Positions 46,606 to 57,900 of a stretch of DNA of 64,000 bases are shown one piece after another (the first letter of the stretch is position 1; each line of letters starts with the position of its first letter). The stretch is from Gigantopelta aegis. Lineage: Eukaryota > Mollusca > Gastropoda > Neomphalida > Peltospiridae. The notes under the pieces are model-generated. The model ran no database searches, was not told where the DNA came from, and saw only the letters and a list, made by a program, of their open reading frames with translations. The position numbers were made by a program, and so were the translations under genes. The stretch is taken from the NCBI RefSeq assembly GCF_016097555.1, contig NC_054702.1:64401682-64465681 (forward strand), written 5' to 3'.

Positions 46606-47445
46606 CGATATCTCGAACATCGCCCGAAAACAAAAACAGGTAGGCCTACCGAATGTTAATGCGACTTTTTCTAAAAAAAAAAAATTCCTACATTTATTGT
46701 TTTAACATATACAGTCAGATCTCGTTACAACGACCGTCATTACTGCGACATTTACACCATCCGACCACAAAATGTCGAGAACAAACGTACATCAGTGTTA
46801 TTCTGTTCATTACAACGGTATTCACACCTTCCAACACCGACAGAGCAAATTAGGAACAAACGTGCATCCGACATCTGAAAACACCTCTTTACAACGACAT
46901 TACATAATCACAGATACCGTAACATATTGGCAGTACACACACAACCACTTAGATTCCTTGATCTCGTAGTGAGCCGACTGTGTCACATGCTGTCCGGGCT
47001 ACCGATGTCTACGAAATCTGTAGACATGTATTGCTTTTGCAAATGAGCCTTTAATTAACCTTTCGTATTTTGTAAACGAAACGGGTACCAATCGTAGTTG
47101 TCTGTAACCAAGTTATGATTAGACTGACGATGAATGCGTCTTGTTTAATATATTTAATGATGTTTTTTAAAAACGTATTTAATATATGTACGTGTATTTG
47201 TATTTTTAAAAATAATAAATGCAATACATTAATTATTTAAATGCTATCCAGTCATCAGTTAATATTAATTAGTATTTTTTCTAAAAAATATTTTTCCTAC
47301 ATTTTTTTTTTTAACATATATAAATGCATCGTGTTGAGGTGTATCTTTGTGCCAAATATGAACAATGTACACCTCGGCATTAACATTCGGGCTTTGTTTT
47401 TGTCACCAGGCGACGTCCGAGCTCTGGGCTGCAAATAGGCTGACC
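46416..47445. repeat. Inverted repeat (about 165-bp arms) behind the THAP domain
   Basis: Left arm 46416-46580 ('CAGCCTATTTGCAGCCCAGAGC...CAACACGATGCAT') and right arm 47270-47445 are inverted. A partial third copy lies at 46612-46690. The spacer (46690-47270) holds no gene. It suggests a transposon end or an inverted duplication of a THAP-gene exon. Confidence 0.8.
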
Positions 47446-47819
47446 GCATTTGGCTCGACGGATCATCGTCAGTGTACTACGGTTCAAACTGATAGGGAAG
47501 TACCCCTAACGGATTTTCTCCTTCTTCCTCACCAAACGAGGTAGCATTAGAATAAATAGACAAATATGAATGATAAGAATGAGCTATTTTCCGAAGAATC
47601 ATTACATGCTGTCGCCATGTTAACCTACTAATGAATGAGTGGAATTCACCTGATGCTACGTCACAGGTCAGATGCGGGTCAAATCGACTGGATCAGTGTT
47701 ATTTCCCTGAGCGTTTTACAAAAAGTCGCTTTATTAATAACTGGGGTGGTATTTTTGTATTTTATGGTTAATAATGTAATCTTTATGTATTTTTTTTTAA
47801 TATACTGTGTATTAATAAT

Positions 47820-48552
47820 GTGCCATAATTGTGGACCTTTAAATTACTTAAACAGAAACAATCCTAAATCACATGAACAAACTGAACTAATGACTTCAGA
47901 CTTGAATTTAATTGATGTTTGGAGAGAAATGCATCCCAATATCAGACAATTTAGTTGGAGGGGTCCAAATAACAAGCAAGGTTGACTGGATTACTTTCTT
48001 ACTTCTTCTGATCTTCAACCTTTTTTAACTGGCGCTGAAATAGATGTAAGCTATAAATCGGATCATTCGCCTGTAAAAATTACTTTTCAATTTATTCCAC
48101 ACGAACGTGGTAGAGGAACCTGGAAATTTAATAATAGTTTATTACAGGACATGGAATATATTGAACTTATTAAAACATGTATAAAAATACTATAAAGCAA
48201 TACCAAATAGAAGGAGATAATCTAGAAGAACCCAACTTTTCTATTAATGATCAGCTTCTTTGGGAAACCATTAAGGTAATGATACGGGGTGAAAACTATA
48301 TCTTACTCATCATTTAAAACAACAGGAAAAAAATGGAAAGGAATTAGATTTGGAAAAAAAATTAAAGCAGCTTTACGAAACTAATAACTCACTCGGGCAC
48401 ACTTGTAACGACATCAATGAAATGGAAAGGGAATTAAAAGAATTAAGAGAGGAAAAAGTGAAATGAATGATTATTCGGGCTAAAGCAAAATTAAAGTAGA
48501 AGGGGAAAGAAGTACCAAATATTTCTGTAATTTAGAAAAACGACACTACATC
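47820..48552 (+). pseudogene. LINE endonuclease C-terminal part and linker (L1/Tx1-like)
   Basis: 'NYLNRNNPKSHEQ', 'DLNLIDVWREMHPNIRQFSW', 'LDYFLTSSDLQPFL' and 'SYKSDHSPVKITF' show the second half of the endonuclease, including the SDH catalytic motif. A TGA replaces Arg in 'NNKQG-x-LDYFL'. A coiled-coil-like linker follows. It is interrupted at 48553 by a solo LTR. Confidence 0.85.
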
Positions 48553-49802
48553 TGTGACGGTACATGCTCTTAATTTTTGTTTTCGCCTGTGGCGATATTA
48601 ATTGTGTTAGAAGGCCGTGTGCAGTTTTAATTGCACTTTTAGGCCAGATGGGCGATTGTTACGTAATACCTCCGCGCGACCGTACACTCTTAGCCCAGGT
48701 GCGGAGCCATGTGGCGAGTAGTTACGTAATACCTCTGTGAGTGCGGTTTTTACAACCGTGATTTGGCGACGATGGCGTCAGTAAGTCTGACGATCAGAGA
48801 GAAATAATACCGCTTGGTCGCGGTGGAAATATCAGATGATAGGGGGAGGTACCGCCTTGTACCCCTAGGCGAATTCTGATTTTATAATAAATAGCTAGTT
48901 TTTAGAAATATCGGGGAGAACCAAAAAGGAAGGTATCCCGGGGGAACGTGTCCGTCCGGACTGGTAAATATTTTATTTCTGCTCTGTGTATAACCTTGAT
49001 GTGATTGATGTGACTTTTAATATTTTAATACTGTATTATACCAATATTCTTTAGACAGTGTCTTCGGTCATCTGACGAAGTAAATCGTAGACTTTTTGTT
49101 CTAACATTATACGAGTATTTGGTAATATAAAGCTTAGCCAGTCATCCTAGAAGACCTAGGTAAACTGTAGGTTATTGTCTTTATTGTGATAGGTACCAGT
49201 ATTAATTCTGTGTTACAAGGTTACTGAATGAGTAGTTAGGGTTAATTAAAAATTAACCCGTTAGGAATAGAGCTGTAATTCCTTTATTAATTAAGTTCTC
49301 CAAGAAGCGTTTCTCAATTATCACACGTTATTGAACGAGTAGTAAGGGTTAATTAAAAATTAACCAGTTAGGAATGGTGTTGTAATTCCTTTATTAATTA
49401 ACTACTCCTGGAAGCGTTTCTCAATTATCACACGTGTGGGTGTTGTGTCACGGTGAAGTGATTCGCATATTGTGTAACTAGACACCTAGAGATTAACTAA
49501 TTAAGTGATCAGTTCTGGGTTGTTATTATTGTTGTTATTAATTAACTACTGCGGCTGTACATTTGTCAGCGTAGGTTAATACAGATTCCAAAGTGTATTG
49601 TGTTTTGTTGTGTTTTCTAGTGAACTAAACGTGCTATATTACATATACTTTATATAAGATCGTATCTCTGATCATACCTAGAGACGAGCCATACTAGGGT
49701 TTAACCGCCTGTTACAGAGAGATCTAATAGATATACAGTTAGGAGAGATATTTTGATAATCGTGTTTTATTCAGTTACGGGAATTATAGAATCCCCGTGA
49801 CA
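48553..49802 (+). mobile_element. Solo LTR inserted in the LINE, target duplication ACATC
   Basis: TGTGACGG...CCGTGACA with ACATC on both sides (48548-48552 and 49803-49807). Removing the LTR and one ACATC restores continuous LINE sequence. It carries the same internal duplication of about 105 bp (49240-49430) as the LTR at 28867. Confidence 0.95.
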
Positions 49803-50940
49803 ACATCGAAAAACTAATCCCAAAAATACTTGAGGACAACAGGGAATTAACAAACCAGGTTGAAATTATTAACGCTCAAAAAGAATATGAGACGCTATAT
49901 GAAACTAGGAAGGTAACTATATCAGAAGACGGTGAGAACACTTTTTTGAACTATGATAATCCTTTTATTAATTTTTAGACAAAGACAAAAGTGATAAATT
50001 AGAAGGATTATTAATATACGCAGAATGTAGTATTCCATTGAAAAATATGAAAAATGGTAAATCTCCTGGTCTTGATGATTTTACTGCTGAATTTTACAAG
50101 GTTTTTTTGGCGAGATTTACATGTATATATGATACGTTCTTTAAACTATGGCTATGAACATGAACGTTTGTCCGTAACACAAAAGCAGGGAATAATTACT
50201 TGTATCCCAAAAGAAGGAAAACCCAAATACTATTTGAAAAATTGGCGTCCTATATCTCTACTTAATGTTGATTTTAAAATTGCATCTGCAGCAATTGCTA
50301 ATCGAATTACAAGTATTTTAAGTGATACAATTACTGAAACACAATATGGTTTTATGAAAAATCGATATATTGGAGAATGTACTCCAAAAAACAGAGGACG
50401 AAGACATTCCTGGAATTCTTCTTTTAGATTTTGAAAAAGGTTTTGATTCTTTAGAATGGTCTTTTATTAAACATGTTTTACGGTTCATTGGTTTTGGTCC
50501 GTCCATTGCCCAGTGGTTCAATACTTTTTATTGTGATGTTTCGAGTTGCATACTAAATAATGGACATTTGTCTCCTTTTTTTCCAATAGAAAGGGGGGGG
50601 GGGGGGGGGGGGGGGTCAGACAAGGCGACCCACTGTCACCATATCTATTCCTAATGGCAGCTGAAGTTTTATGTGCAGCGTTAAAATACGACCCCAGTAT
50701 TAATGGAATTAAAATTAATAATACAGAATATCTTATCACGCAATATGCTGATGATACATCCCTTATGTTGGACGACACGGAATAGTCACTGAATAGAGCA
50801 CTTCTTTTAGTAAACAAATTCGCCGCCTGTTCTGGTCTGAGAGCAAATTTTGATAAACACAAGCTATATGGATTGGGGCAACACGGGGTTGTGGTGTGGA
50901 ATACAACACAAATAAAAAAATTATATGGAAAAAAGAAGAA
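49803..50940 (+). pseudogene. LINE reverse transcriptase (L1/Tx1-like)
   Basis: Visible motifs are 'KNGKSPGLDDFTAEFYK', 'GIITCIPKEGKPKYYLKNW', 'RPISLLNVDFKIASAAIANR', 'QYGFMKNRYIGE', 'LLLDFEKGFDSLEW', 'RQGDPLSPYLF' and the catalytic 'QYADDTS' (50741-50758). They occur in that order but across frameshifts. A poly-G expansion of about 23 bases (50594-50616) sits at the codons before RQGDP. The enzyme would copy LINE RNA at the nicked target. It is inactive here. Confidence 0.92.
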
Positions 50941-51323
50941 GAAAGAAGTGTTTTATTTAACGACGCACTCAACACATTTTATTTACGGTTATATGGCGTC
51001 AGACATATGGTTAAGGACCACACAGATTTTAAGAGGAAACCCGCTGTCGCCACTACATGGGCTACTCTTCCAATTGGCAGCACGGGATCTTTTATTTGCG
51101 CTTCCCACAGGCAGGATAGCACAAACCATGGCCTTTGTTGAACCAGTTATGGATCACTGGTCGGTGCAAGTGGTTTACACCTACCCATTGAGCCTTGCGG
51201 AGCACTCACTCAGGGTTTGGAGTCGGTATCTGGATTAAAAATCCCATGCCTCGACTGGGATCCGAACCCAGTACCTACCAGCCTGCAAACCGATGGCCTG
51301 CCACGACGCCACCAAGGCCGGTC
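50941..51323 (-). repeat. SINE with GGCCTTGGTGGCGTCG head, inserted in the LINE
   Basis: Minus-strand copy: head at 51323 (B box GGGTTCGGATCCC), 'AGCCTTGCGGAGCACTC' module, conserved body, tail 'GTCGTTAAATAAAACAC'. A 14-bp duplication AAAATTATATGGAA flanks it (50927-50940, 51324-51337), proving target-primed insertion. The complete relative is at 61670-62063. Confidence 0.93.
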
Positions 51324-52967
51324 AAAATTATATGGAATCATGATTGGAAATTTAAACTTCTCGGTATTAAATACAATGTAATGCAAGTTTACGACTATTC
51401 TGAGAATTTTAGGGATAAATGTTAATCTTTTAAAAAACTCTTAAACGATTGGTCTTTCAGAAATATATCTATAATTGGAAAAGCAACTATAATAAAATCA
51501 CTAGCATTACCAATTTTAATTCAAATCTTGACAGTCCTCCCAGACCCACCACTTCATTATTTAAAATAATTACAGTCCACACAATTTAACTTTATATGGA
51601 ATGGAAAAATTGATAAAGTTAAAAGAAATATACTTATAAAGGAATATGAAAAAGGTGGCCTGAAAATACCTCATATCATGTTTTGTTTTTTGTGCGTTAA
51701 AAATGTCATGGTTAAAAAAACTCGTTGATCCTTTTAATTTATCTGCTAGGAAGAGCCTCCTTGTAGATGATTTGGAGGATCTGGGAGAAGACAAAATTTT
51801 ATTTTTACATTAGGACTACTATAGGAAAGTAATATCTAGATTTAATCCATTTTGGCAGGATGTATTTTCATGTTGGGCTGAAGTTCAACAAAACCCCACC
51901 ACAACCCCACAAGACATTCTATCTCAGCCTCTGTGGTTTAATCCATGTATTAAAGTAAACAGTAAGTCAGTTGTTGTTTTTTTATAATTCTTGGTGTACA
52001 AAAAGCATCTATTTTGTTAATGATCTGATAAATAATCAAGGTAATTGTTTTTTTTACTTATGAGGATTTTTGTATGTTTTATCAACTAAATGTAAATTAT
52101 TTATAGTATTATGGACTTTTGGATGCAATACCAAATGAATGGAAACACACACTAAGATTTAACAATTTTAATAAATTAGATAAAATACACAATTCGAATG
52201 TAAATCTTCTAAACAAAAACGAGAAAGTAACAAAGCCATTTTACAAGCTTTTCATTGATAAAATAAACGAAAAACCAATTAAATCGCAACAAAAATTAAA
52301 TAAAGGGATCAATTTGGAAATTGTTTATAAAATGCCTTTTCGAATAACTGACGATGCGAAATTACAATCTTTTCAGTTCAAAATTAATCACCGAATATAC
52401 TATACTAACAGTAAGCTGATGCAATGCAAACGTTTTGAAACTGAATTATGTACATTTTGTGGTGATACTAAAGAAACTCTAGTTCATTTATTTGTTGAAT
52501 GTCAGTATGTTAAAACTATTTGGTATTGCTTCCTAGATGACCTAAATGTAAAATGCGGCACTGTCATACCTAATGCCGCTGAGGTACTTCTTTTTGGTAT
52601 TTTTATTAATAGTCCAAATATTGATATTATCAATCTTTTTTTGCTTTTAATAAAATACTATATACATATTTGTAGAATGAAAAAACTCAGCCATATTATA
52701 TTTCATGTTTAGCTCACATACGTCGTTATAAGCAGACTGAATTGTATTCTCTTTATCTTTACCCCCCCCCCCCCCCCCCGAAAAAAAGCTAGTAAAATAA
52801 GAAAAAAGTGGCAATATCTTAGTAGAGTACTTCACATGTAATACATATCTTCTTGTATTAATTAATAACTGTGTTTTAACAGAAAATGTAACATTTCATT
52901 ATGTACTGTAATAATATATGTTTGAAGCTCCGAATAAAAAATTGAATAAAAAAAAAAGAAAAAAAAA
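51324..52967 (+). pseudogene. LINE C-terminal part with zinc motif and A-rich tail
   Basis: After the SINE the LINE continues with 'KIIWNHDWKFKLLGIKYNV', 'GKATIIKSLALPILIQ' and 'FNFIWNGK'. A long open frame (52119-52712) contains a CCHC-like 'CTFCGDTKETLVHLFVEC', typical of the end of L1/Tx1 ORF2. The element ends in A-rich sequence at 52937-52967. A poly-C tract is at 52761-52779. Several stops are present upstream of the open frame. Confidence 0.88.
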
Positions 52968-53099
52968 AGGTTTTACTTCCGCATTTACATGTGACGTCAA
53001 ATTTTGAGACGCGTTTATTCGGTTTCTGACGTCATGCTAAGTTGTAGGTTTTCGCGTGTGACGGCTCAACTTTTTGTAGATTTAGGTTTGTCTTCATGA

Positions 53100-53187
<88 letters not shown>
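53100..53187. repeat. (TA)n microsatellite, about 44 units
   Basis: One of the longest simple repeats in the window. Two CRE octamers (52992, 53027) lie just before it. Confidence 0.97.
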
Positions 53188-53193
<6 letters not shown>

Positions 53194-53258
53194 AAACCCA
53201 GTACCGATTAGGAATTAAATATATATTAGCAACAAAACTTAGGCTTAAAAAAACCGAA

Positions 53259-53374
53259 CAGGGCCTCGTTGCACGAGGCGATCTTAACGCCAAGATCACT
53301 TTACCGTAGGTGTATACGGTAAATATGCTGTTAAGATGATCTTAGCTCGAAGATCGCTTCATGGAACGGGGCCC
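53259..53374. mobile_element. MITE with GGGCC TIRs (hAT-like)
   Basis: 'CAGGGCCTCGTTGCACGAGG' pairs with the complement of 'GCTTCATGGAACGGGGCCCA', and 'GCGATCTT' is inverted in both arms. No clear target duplication. Confidence 0.65.
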
Positions 53375-53709
53375 AGAACAAATAGTTAACACGGGTAATA
53401 TACAAATAGCATTAAAATATACACAAGTTAAAAATGTGTTTTTGATTGGCAAGACAAGATGGAAGACTTCACAGAAGATGTGCTTTTATTTTTGTAGTCT
53501 TTTAGTAGAATATGTTTGTATCTTCATATTTCCTGCCACATCGTTGTATTTTAACACCAAAATCCAGATCGAAACCTTAACATGACATTTTAAAAATCCA
53601 GATCTCAAAATTCACGACGGCAATCAGCAGTGCCGCCGCAAAAAGCTGTTGCAAAGTTGTTCTTATATGACATTTTGATCATTATCAGGCACGGCGGAGG
53701 CAAGCAGAC

Positions 53710-53712
<3 letters not shown>

Positions 53713-53758
<46 letters not shown>

Positions 53759-53925
53759 CTGACATCTAGTTTATGAGGTGGGGTGTGTGTGTAACTGAGA
53801 TCTAGTTTATGAGGTGGGGTGTGTGTGTGACAGATCTAGTTTATGAGGTTGGGGGGGGATGAGAGATCGAGTTTATGAGGTGCGGTGTGTGTGTGTAGGG
53901 AGGGGGGGGGGGGGGGTTCGGGAGA
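53713..53925 (+). repeat. (GT)n and 45-bp minisatellite
   Basis: A (GT)n tract is followed by about four units of 'GAGATCTAGTTTATGAGGTGGGGTGTGTGTG', ending in poly-G. Likely grown by slippage. Confidence 0.88.
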
Positions 53926-54438
53926 TTTACTACCAATATTTTTGATTCCCAATTACTGATCTCCCCTCAAGGCCCCCCCCTGATCCACCGTACATGATTA
54001 TTGGGTATTTAGATTATTAATATCGGTACAAAATTGCTGCCGCAAGATGTGAATTTCGTAAGCTGAAAATCATGTCTACCATAATTTATTTTTCACATAA
54101 ACCCTTAATTGAATCTTGTGACCCTAACCCTGTCATACGTTTACATGCTTATGATGTCCGATACCTTTTATTATTATTATTATTATTATTATATACGCCT
54201 CTGTCAGTAGTCTTGTAAGTTCAGAATTAGATGCGTTTTATCTTGTTTTATGTTCAATTTGAAATATTAATTCACTGCAAAACAGTAATGTATCACTATG
54301 TACATAAAATGATAAATGTAATGTAATATTAAAATTGTTCCTGAGATCTTGTATGATTAAAACTGAGCAGCAAATTCCAGTATACGTGTGTAGAAAGTAA
54401 CACTTTGTAACACTTTGCTAATCACTTGCATATGGTTA

Positions 54439-54591
54439 AGACGACGCCATGCGATAAGAGTATCTCGTACGAGAATACCCACGAGAACAACCGATTGTAT
54501 AGCAACCGATGATATCACAATGATTGTTTTGTCAAACCGCTATTCCAGTGGCTTTTCTCGTACGAGACACTCATTTCGTGTGGCGTCGTCT
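54439..54591. mobile_element. PIF/Harbinger-like MITE with TTA target duplication
   Basis: TIRs start AGACGACGCCA and continue with 'TCTCGTACGAGA' in both arms. TTA flanks both ends (54436-54438, 54592-54594). Length 153 bp, no ORF. Confidence 0.82.
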
Positions 54592-54900
54592 TTAGTAATC
54601 TAATCCACACTTTGAGGTACAAGGTGCATTAGAAATATCATTCATAACGCAATTAAATAACTGTTAATAAGATATGATGGTAGACATTTCGTGCCTAAAT
54701 CCAAGTCTGTATTATAATCATATGTTTGACTTGTCGAGCTATGGAATGTTTAAGATTCTGCTATATTATAATTTGTTTTCTTAAGTAAATACTGAATATA
54801 CATGCTGAAAATGTCCTTTTTAAAAGAAAGTATGTTAAAATATGTTATATTGTTTATGAAGGAACTATATTTTTTTAAATCCCAGAATGTACTGTCAAGG

Positions 54901-57900
54901 TCATTGCTTCTGATGTTGCACCAGCATGTCCAATTCCCTTAAGACGTCATCCACATCCTCTTGCGAACCTTCTGTCAAGTTGCAGATCTTCCACTTCCTA
55001 CTGGACAGTTTTGACTCCAGGTCCAGCTTAGATTTTATGTCATCACAGGATACAGCATCTACAAAAATACATTAGCTAAATTAGACAAACAGTTAATAGA
55101 ATTGCTGAAACAAATTAAGACAGTCATACATATGAGTGTAAAGGTACTAGTATGTTGAATTTGTCGCCATTTGAGGTAACTCTCCACCCCGGATCCAGTA
55201 ACTGATGATATCAGAAAGTGGACCCGTGGTGACCGTGTGTACCCTGATGAAGTAAATATAAATTTGAACGATAAAACAGTTACAGATTGTATTTGTATAA
55301 TTTTCAATGTATGCATCAATCACTTTATTATTTCAATTTTTTATACTAATACATGTCTGGACTTTGACTGCATACGGGCATGTAAAAAACTAGATTTTGA
55401 GTTTTGTATAAAATAATTTCCTTTAAAGTAGATTAGATTGGATCTGATATTCTGGGAAAAAGACTTTTATTAAAAGTGAGTTTTCAACTTTTATAAGCCC
55501 ATTAAATGAATAGATAAATAAAAAGCATTCTGAGAGTCTGCTAAAGCAATACATGACCCCAACAAAATGTCGTATCTTCTAAGGCCATAACTCTCTGAAA
55601 AATGGACAAAATCACCACGAAAGTCAAACTTGATCTGTGATAGTTCAGCTCAATACTTTGAGACATTGCGTGGAAAAAAAAAAAAAAAAAACAAAAAAAA
55701 AAAAAACACAACAAATTTTCATATCTTTTAACTCTGTCATAACTCTGTCAAAATGGGTAAATCGCCAAAAAACTTTATCTGTAACGGTACACGATAAAGC
55801 TATATACAAAATATCAGCTCAGTATCTTGAGGTATTGTAATAAAAAGTCCCAGAAACTGTATCTGGGAAAAGACGGGCAGACAGGCGGACAGACGGACAG
55901 ATAGAAGGACGGAGATGAAACCTATAGTCCCCTCCAGTTGGACCTGTAGGGGACTAAAACAATTTACAAGAATACAATTATCTATTGTAATACTACAATT
56001 TACTCCAAATTGCCAGAAGCATTTACCGCAGTTTGACACCCAATAGCCGACGTGTAGTTTTCGTGCTGGGGTGTCGTTCAGGCATTCATTCATTCGTTCG
56101 TTCGTTCGTTCCTTCCTTCCTTCCTTCCTTCCTTCATTCATTCATTCATTCATTCACTCCAATTACCAGGAGAGTCCACTCTGTTAGCTGCTACTAGCAT
56201 TGGAACTCCACTCAGCTCCACGGTTCCCAGCAACTGATCCAGGTCCTTCTTGGCCTCGTCTATGCTAGCCTTGTCAGCACAGTTTACCACGAGGACGATT
56301 CCTTGAGTGGCCTCGTAGAAAGGTCTTTGTCGCGGACGCATGTTCGGTGCCCCGCTGAGGTCGTAGACTATGAACTTCTTGCCAGTACCGGAAGTGACAT
56401 GTTCCACGTTGAACAAGTCAGTTGGTTTTATAGCAATGATGTTCTTAACCCCAAGGACCCATGAATACATCAAGTAACTTTTTCCTGAAAGAAAAGGTGC
56501 AGTATTAACTTTCATATGAGTAAGCTTTGATATGTCGAAATTAAGAAAACATGCAGTTACTATTGGAAATTCAACAAGAAAAAAAGAAATGTTTTATTTA
56601 ACCACGCATTCAACACATTTTATTTACGGTTGTATGGCGTCAGACATATGGTTAAGGGCAACGCAGATATTGAGGGAGGAAACCCGCTGTCGCCACTTCA
56701 TGGGCTACTCTTTTCGATTAGCAGCAAGGGATCTTTTATATGCACTATACCTCAGACAGGGTAGCACATACCACGGCCTTTGGCGTACCAGTCGTGGGGC
56801 ACTGGCTGGGCCGAGAAATAGCCCAAGGGCCCACTGATGGGGATCGATCCCAAACCGACCGCGCATCAAGCGAGCGCTTTGCCACTGGGCTACGTCCCGC
56901 CCACTTCAGCAGGAAAGAAAGACATATTTGTTTAACATGTGAGCATCTTTAAAATAGTTCCAGGCGGATCCAGAGAGGAGACCTAGGGGACCCGTCTCTA
57001 AAAATATTCAAGAAAGGAAATGTTTTATTTAACCTCGCACTCAGCACATTTTATTTACGGTTATATGGTTAAGGAAGGACCACACAGGCTGGTTTTTGAC
57101 CGATTTCAACGAAAATGCACATATCTGGATAACAACATATATTCACAGTAACATTACTGCCAAACAGAATGACGGAAATACATGGTAAAACGGTCTCAGG
57201 TTAGCACATTTTGCCCCAAATATCTGTATAATTTTTGCCTGAATTTGAGGTTTTGCTCCGGCCCCCTCCCCCCCCCCCCCTCCCCCTGTCTCGTACGCTT
57301 TTGCATCATGGTACATACAACGGCCTTTGATGTACCAGTCGAAGGGCAGAAGCCCTCGATATTGGCTATGGCAATCAGCATTTTTATCATACCAGATATT
57401 TACTTTGCTATTATCTGTATTAAACTGACATCGAACGAATATCTGAATTTCGAAGGTTGAGACAGGAAAAAACGATTCCACCTAGTATAGGGCGATTGAT
57501 TCTGCGACCTATCGCAACTCGGGCAAGTGCTATACCACTGAGCTATACCCCGTCTCGGAAAAAAAAAAAACCCATTCAACAACATCTGTATACAGCGCCA
57601 GAGAAAATAATGTAAAGGTCGCCGTCTTTTCTTAACGCAGGCTTTTGAAATATTTTATTATAATAGGTCACTGGCGTAGGAAGCGGGGGGGGGGGGGGGG
57701 GGGGGGGGGGGATGGGGCATGTGCAACCCATTTTCAGATATTTTGCTTTATATTTGCTTTATAATAGTGTAAGTGTGTAAATATAAACGTGTGCACCCCC
57801 TCCCCCCCCCCCCCCCCTTTTTGGCACTTTCATACGCCACTGTAGGTGTACGGGCTGCCATTTTATTTTTTAAAAACATTCTGGGCGTATAGCAGCCGAA

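Noticed and set aside
56532..56952. ORFs of about 100 aa with 'VLFNDALNTFYLR'- or 'LLYALYLRQG'-like sequence, repeated at 36.5, 42.9, 50.9 and 59.6 kb
   Set aside because: These are chance frames of the tRNA-headed SINE and recur only because the SINE does.
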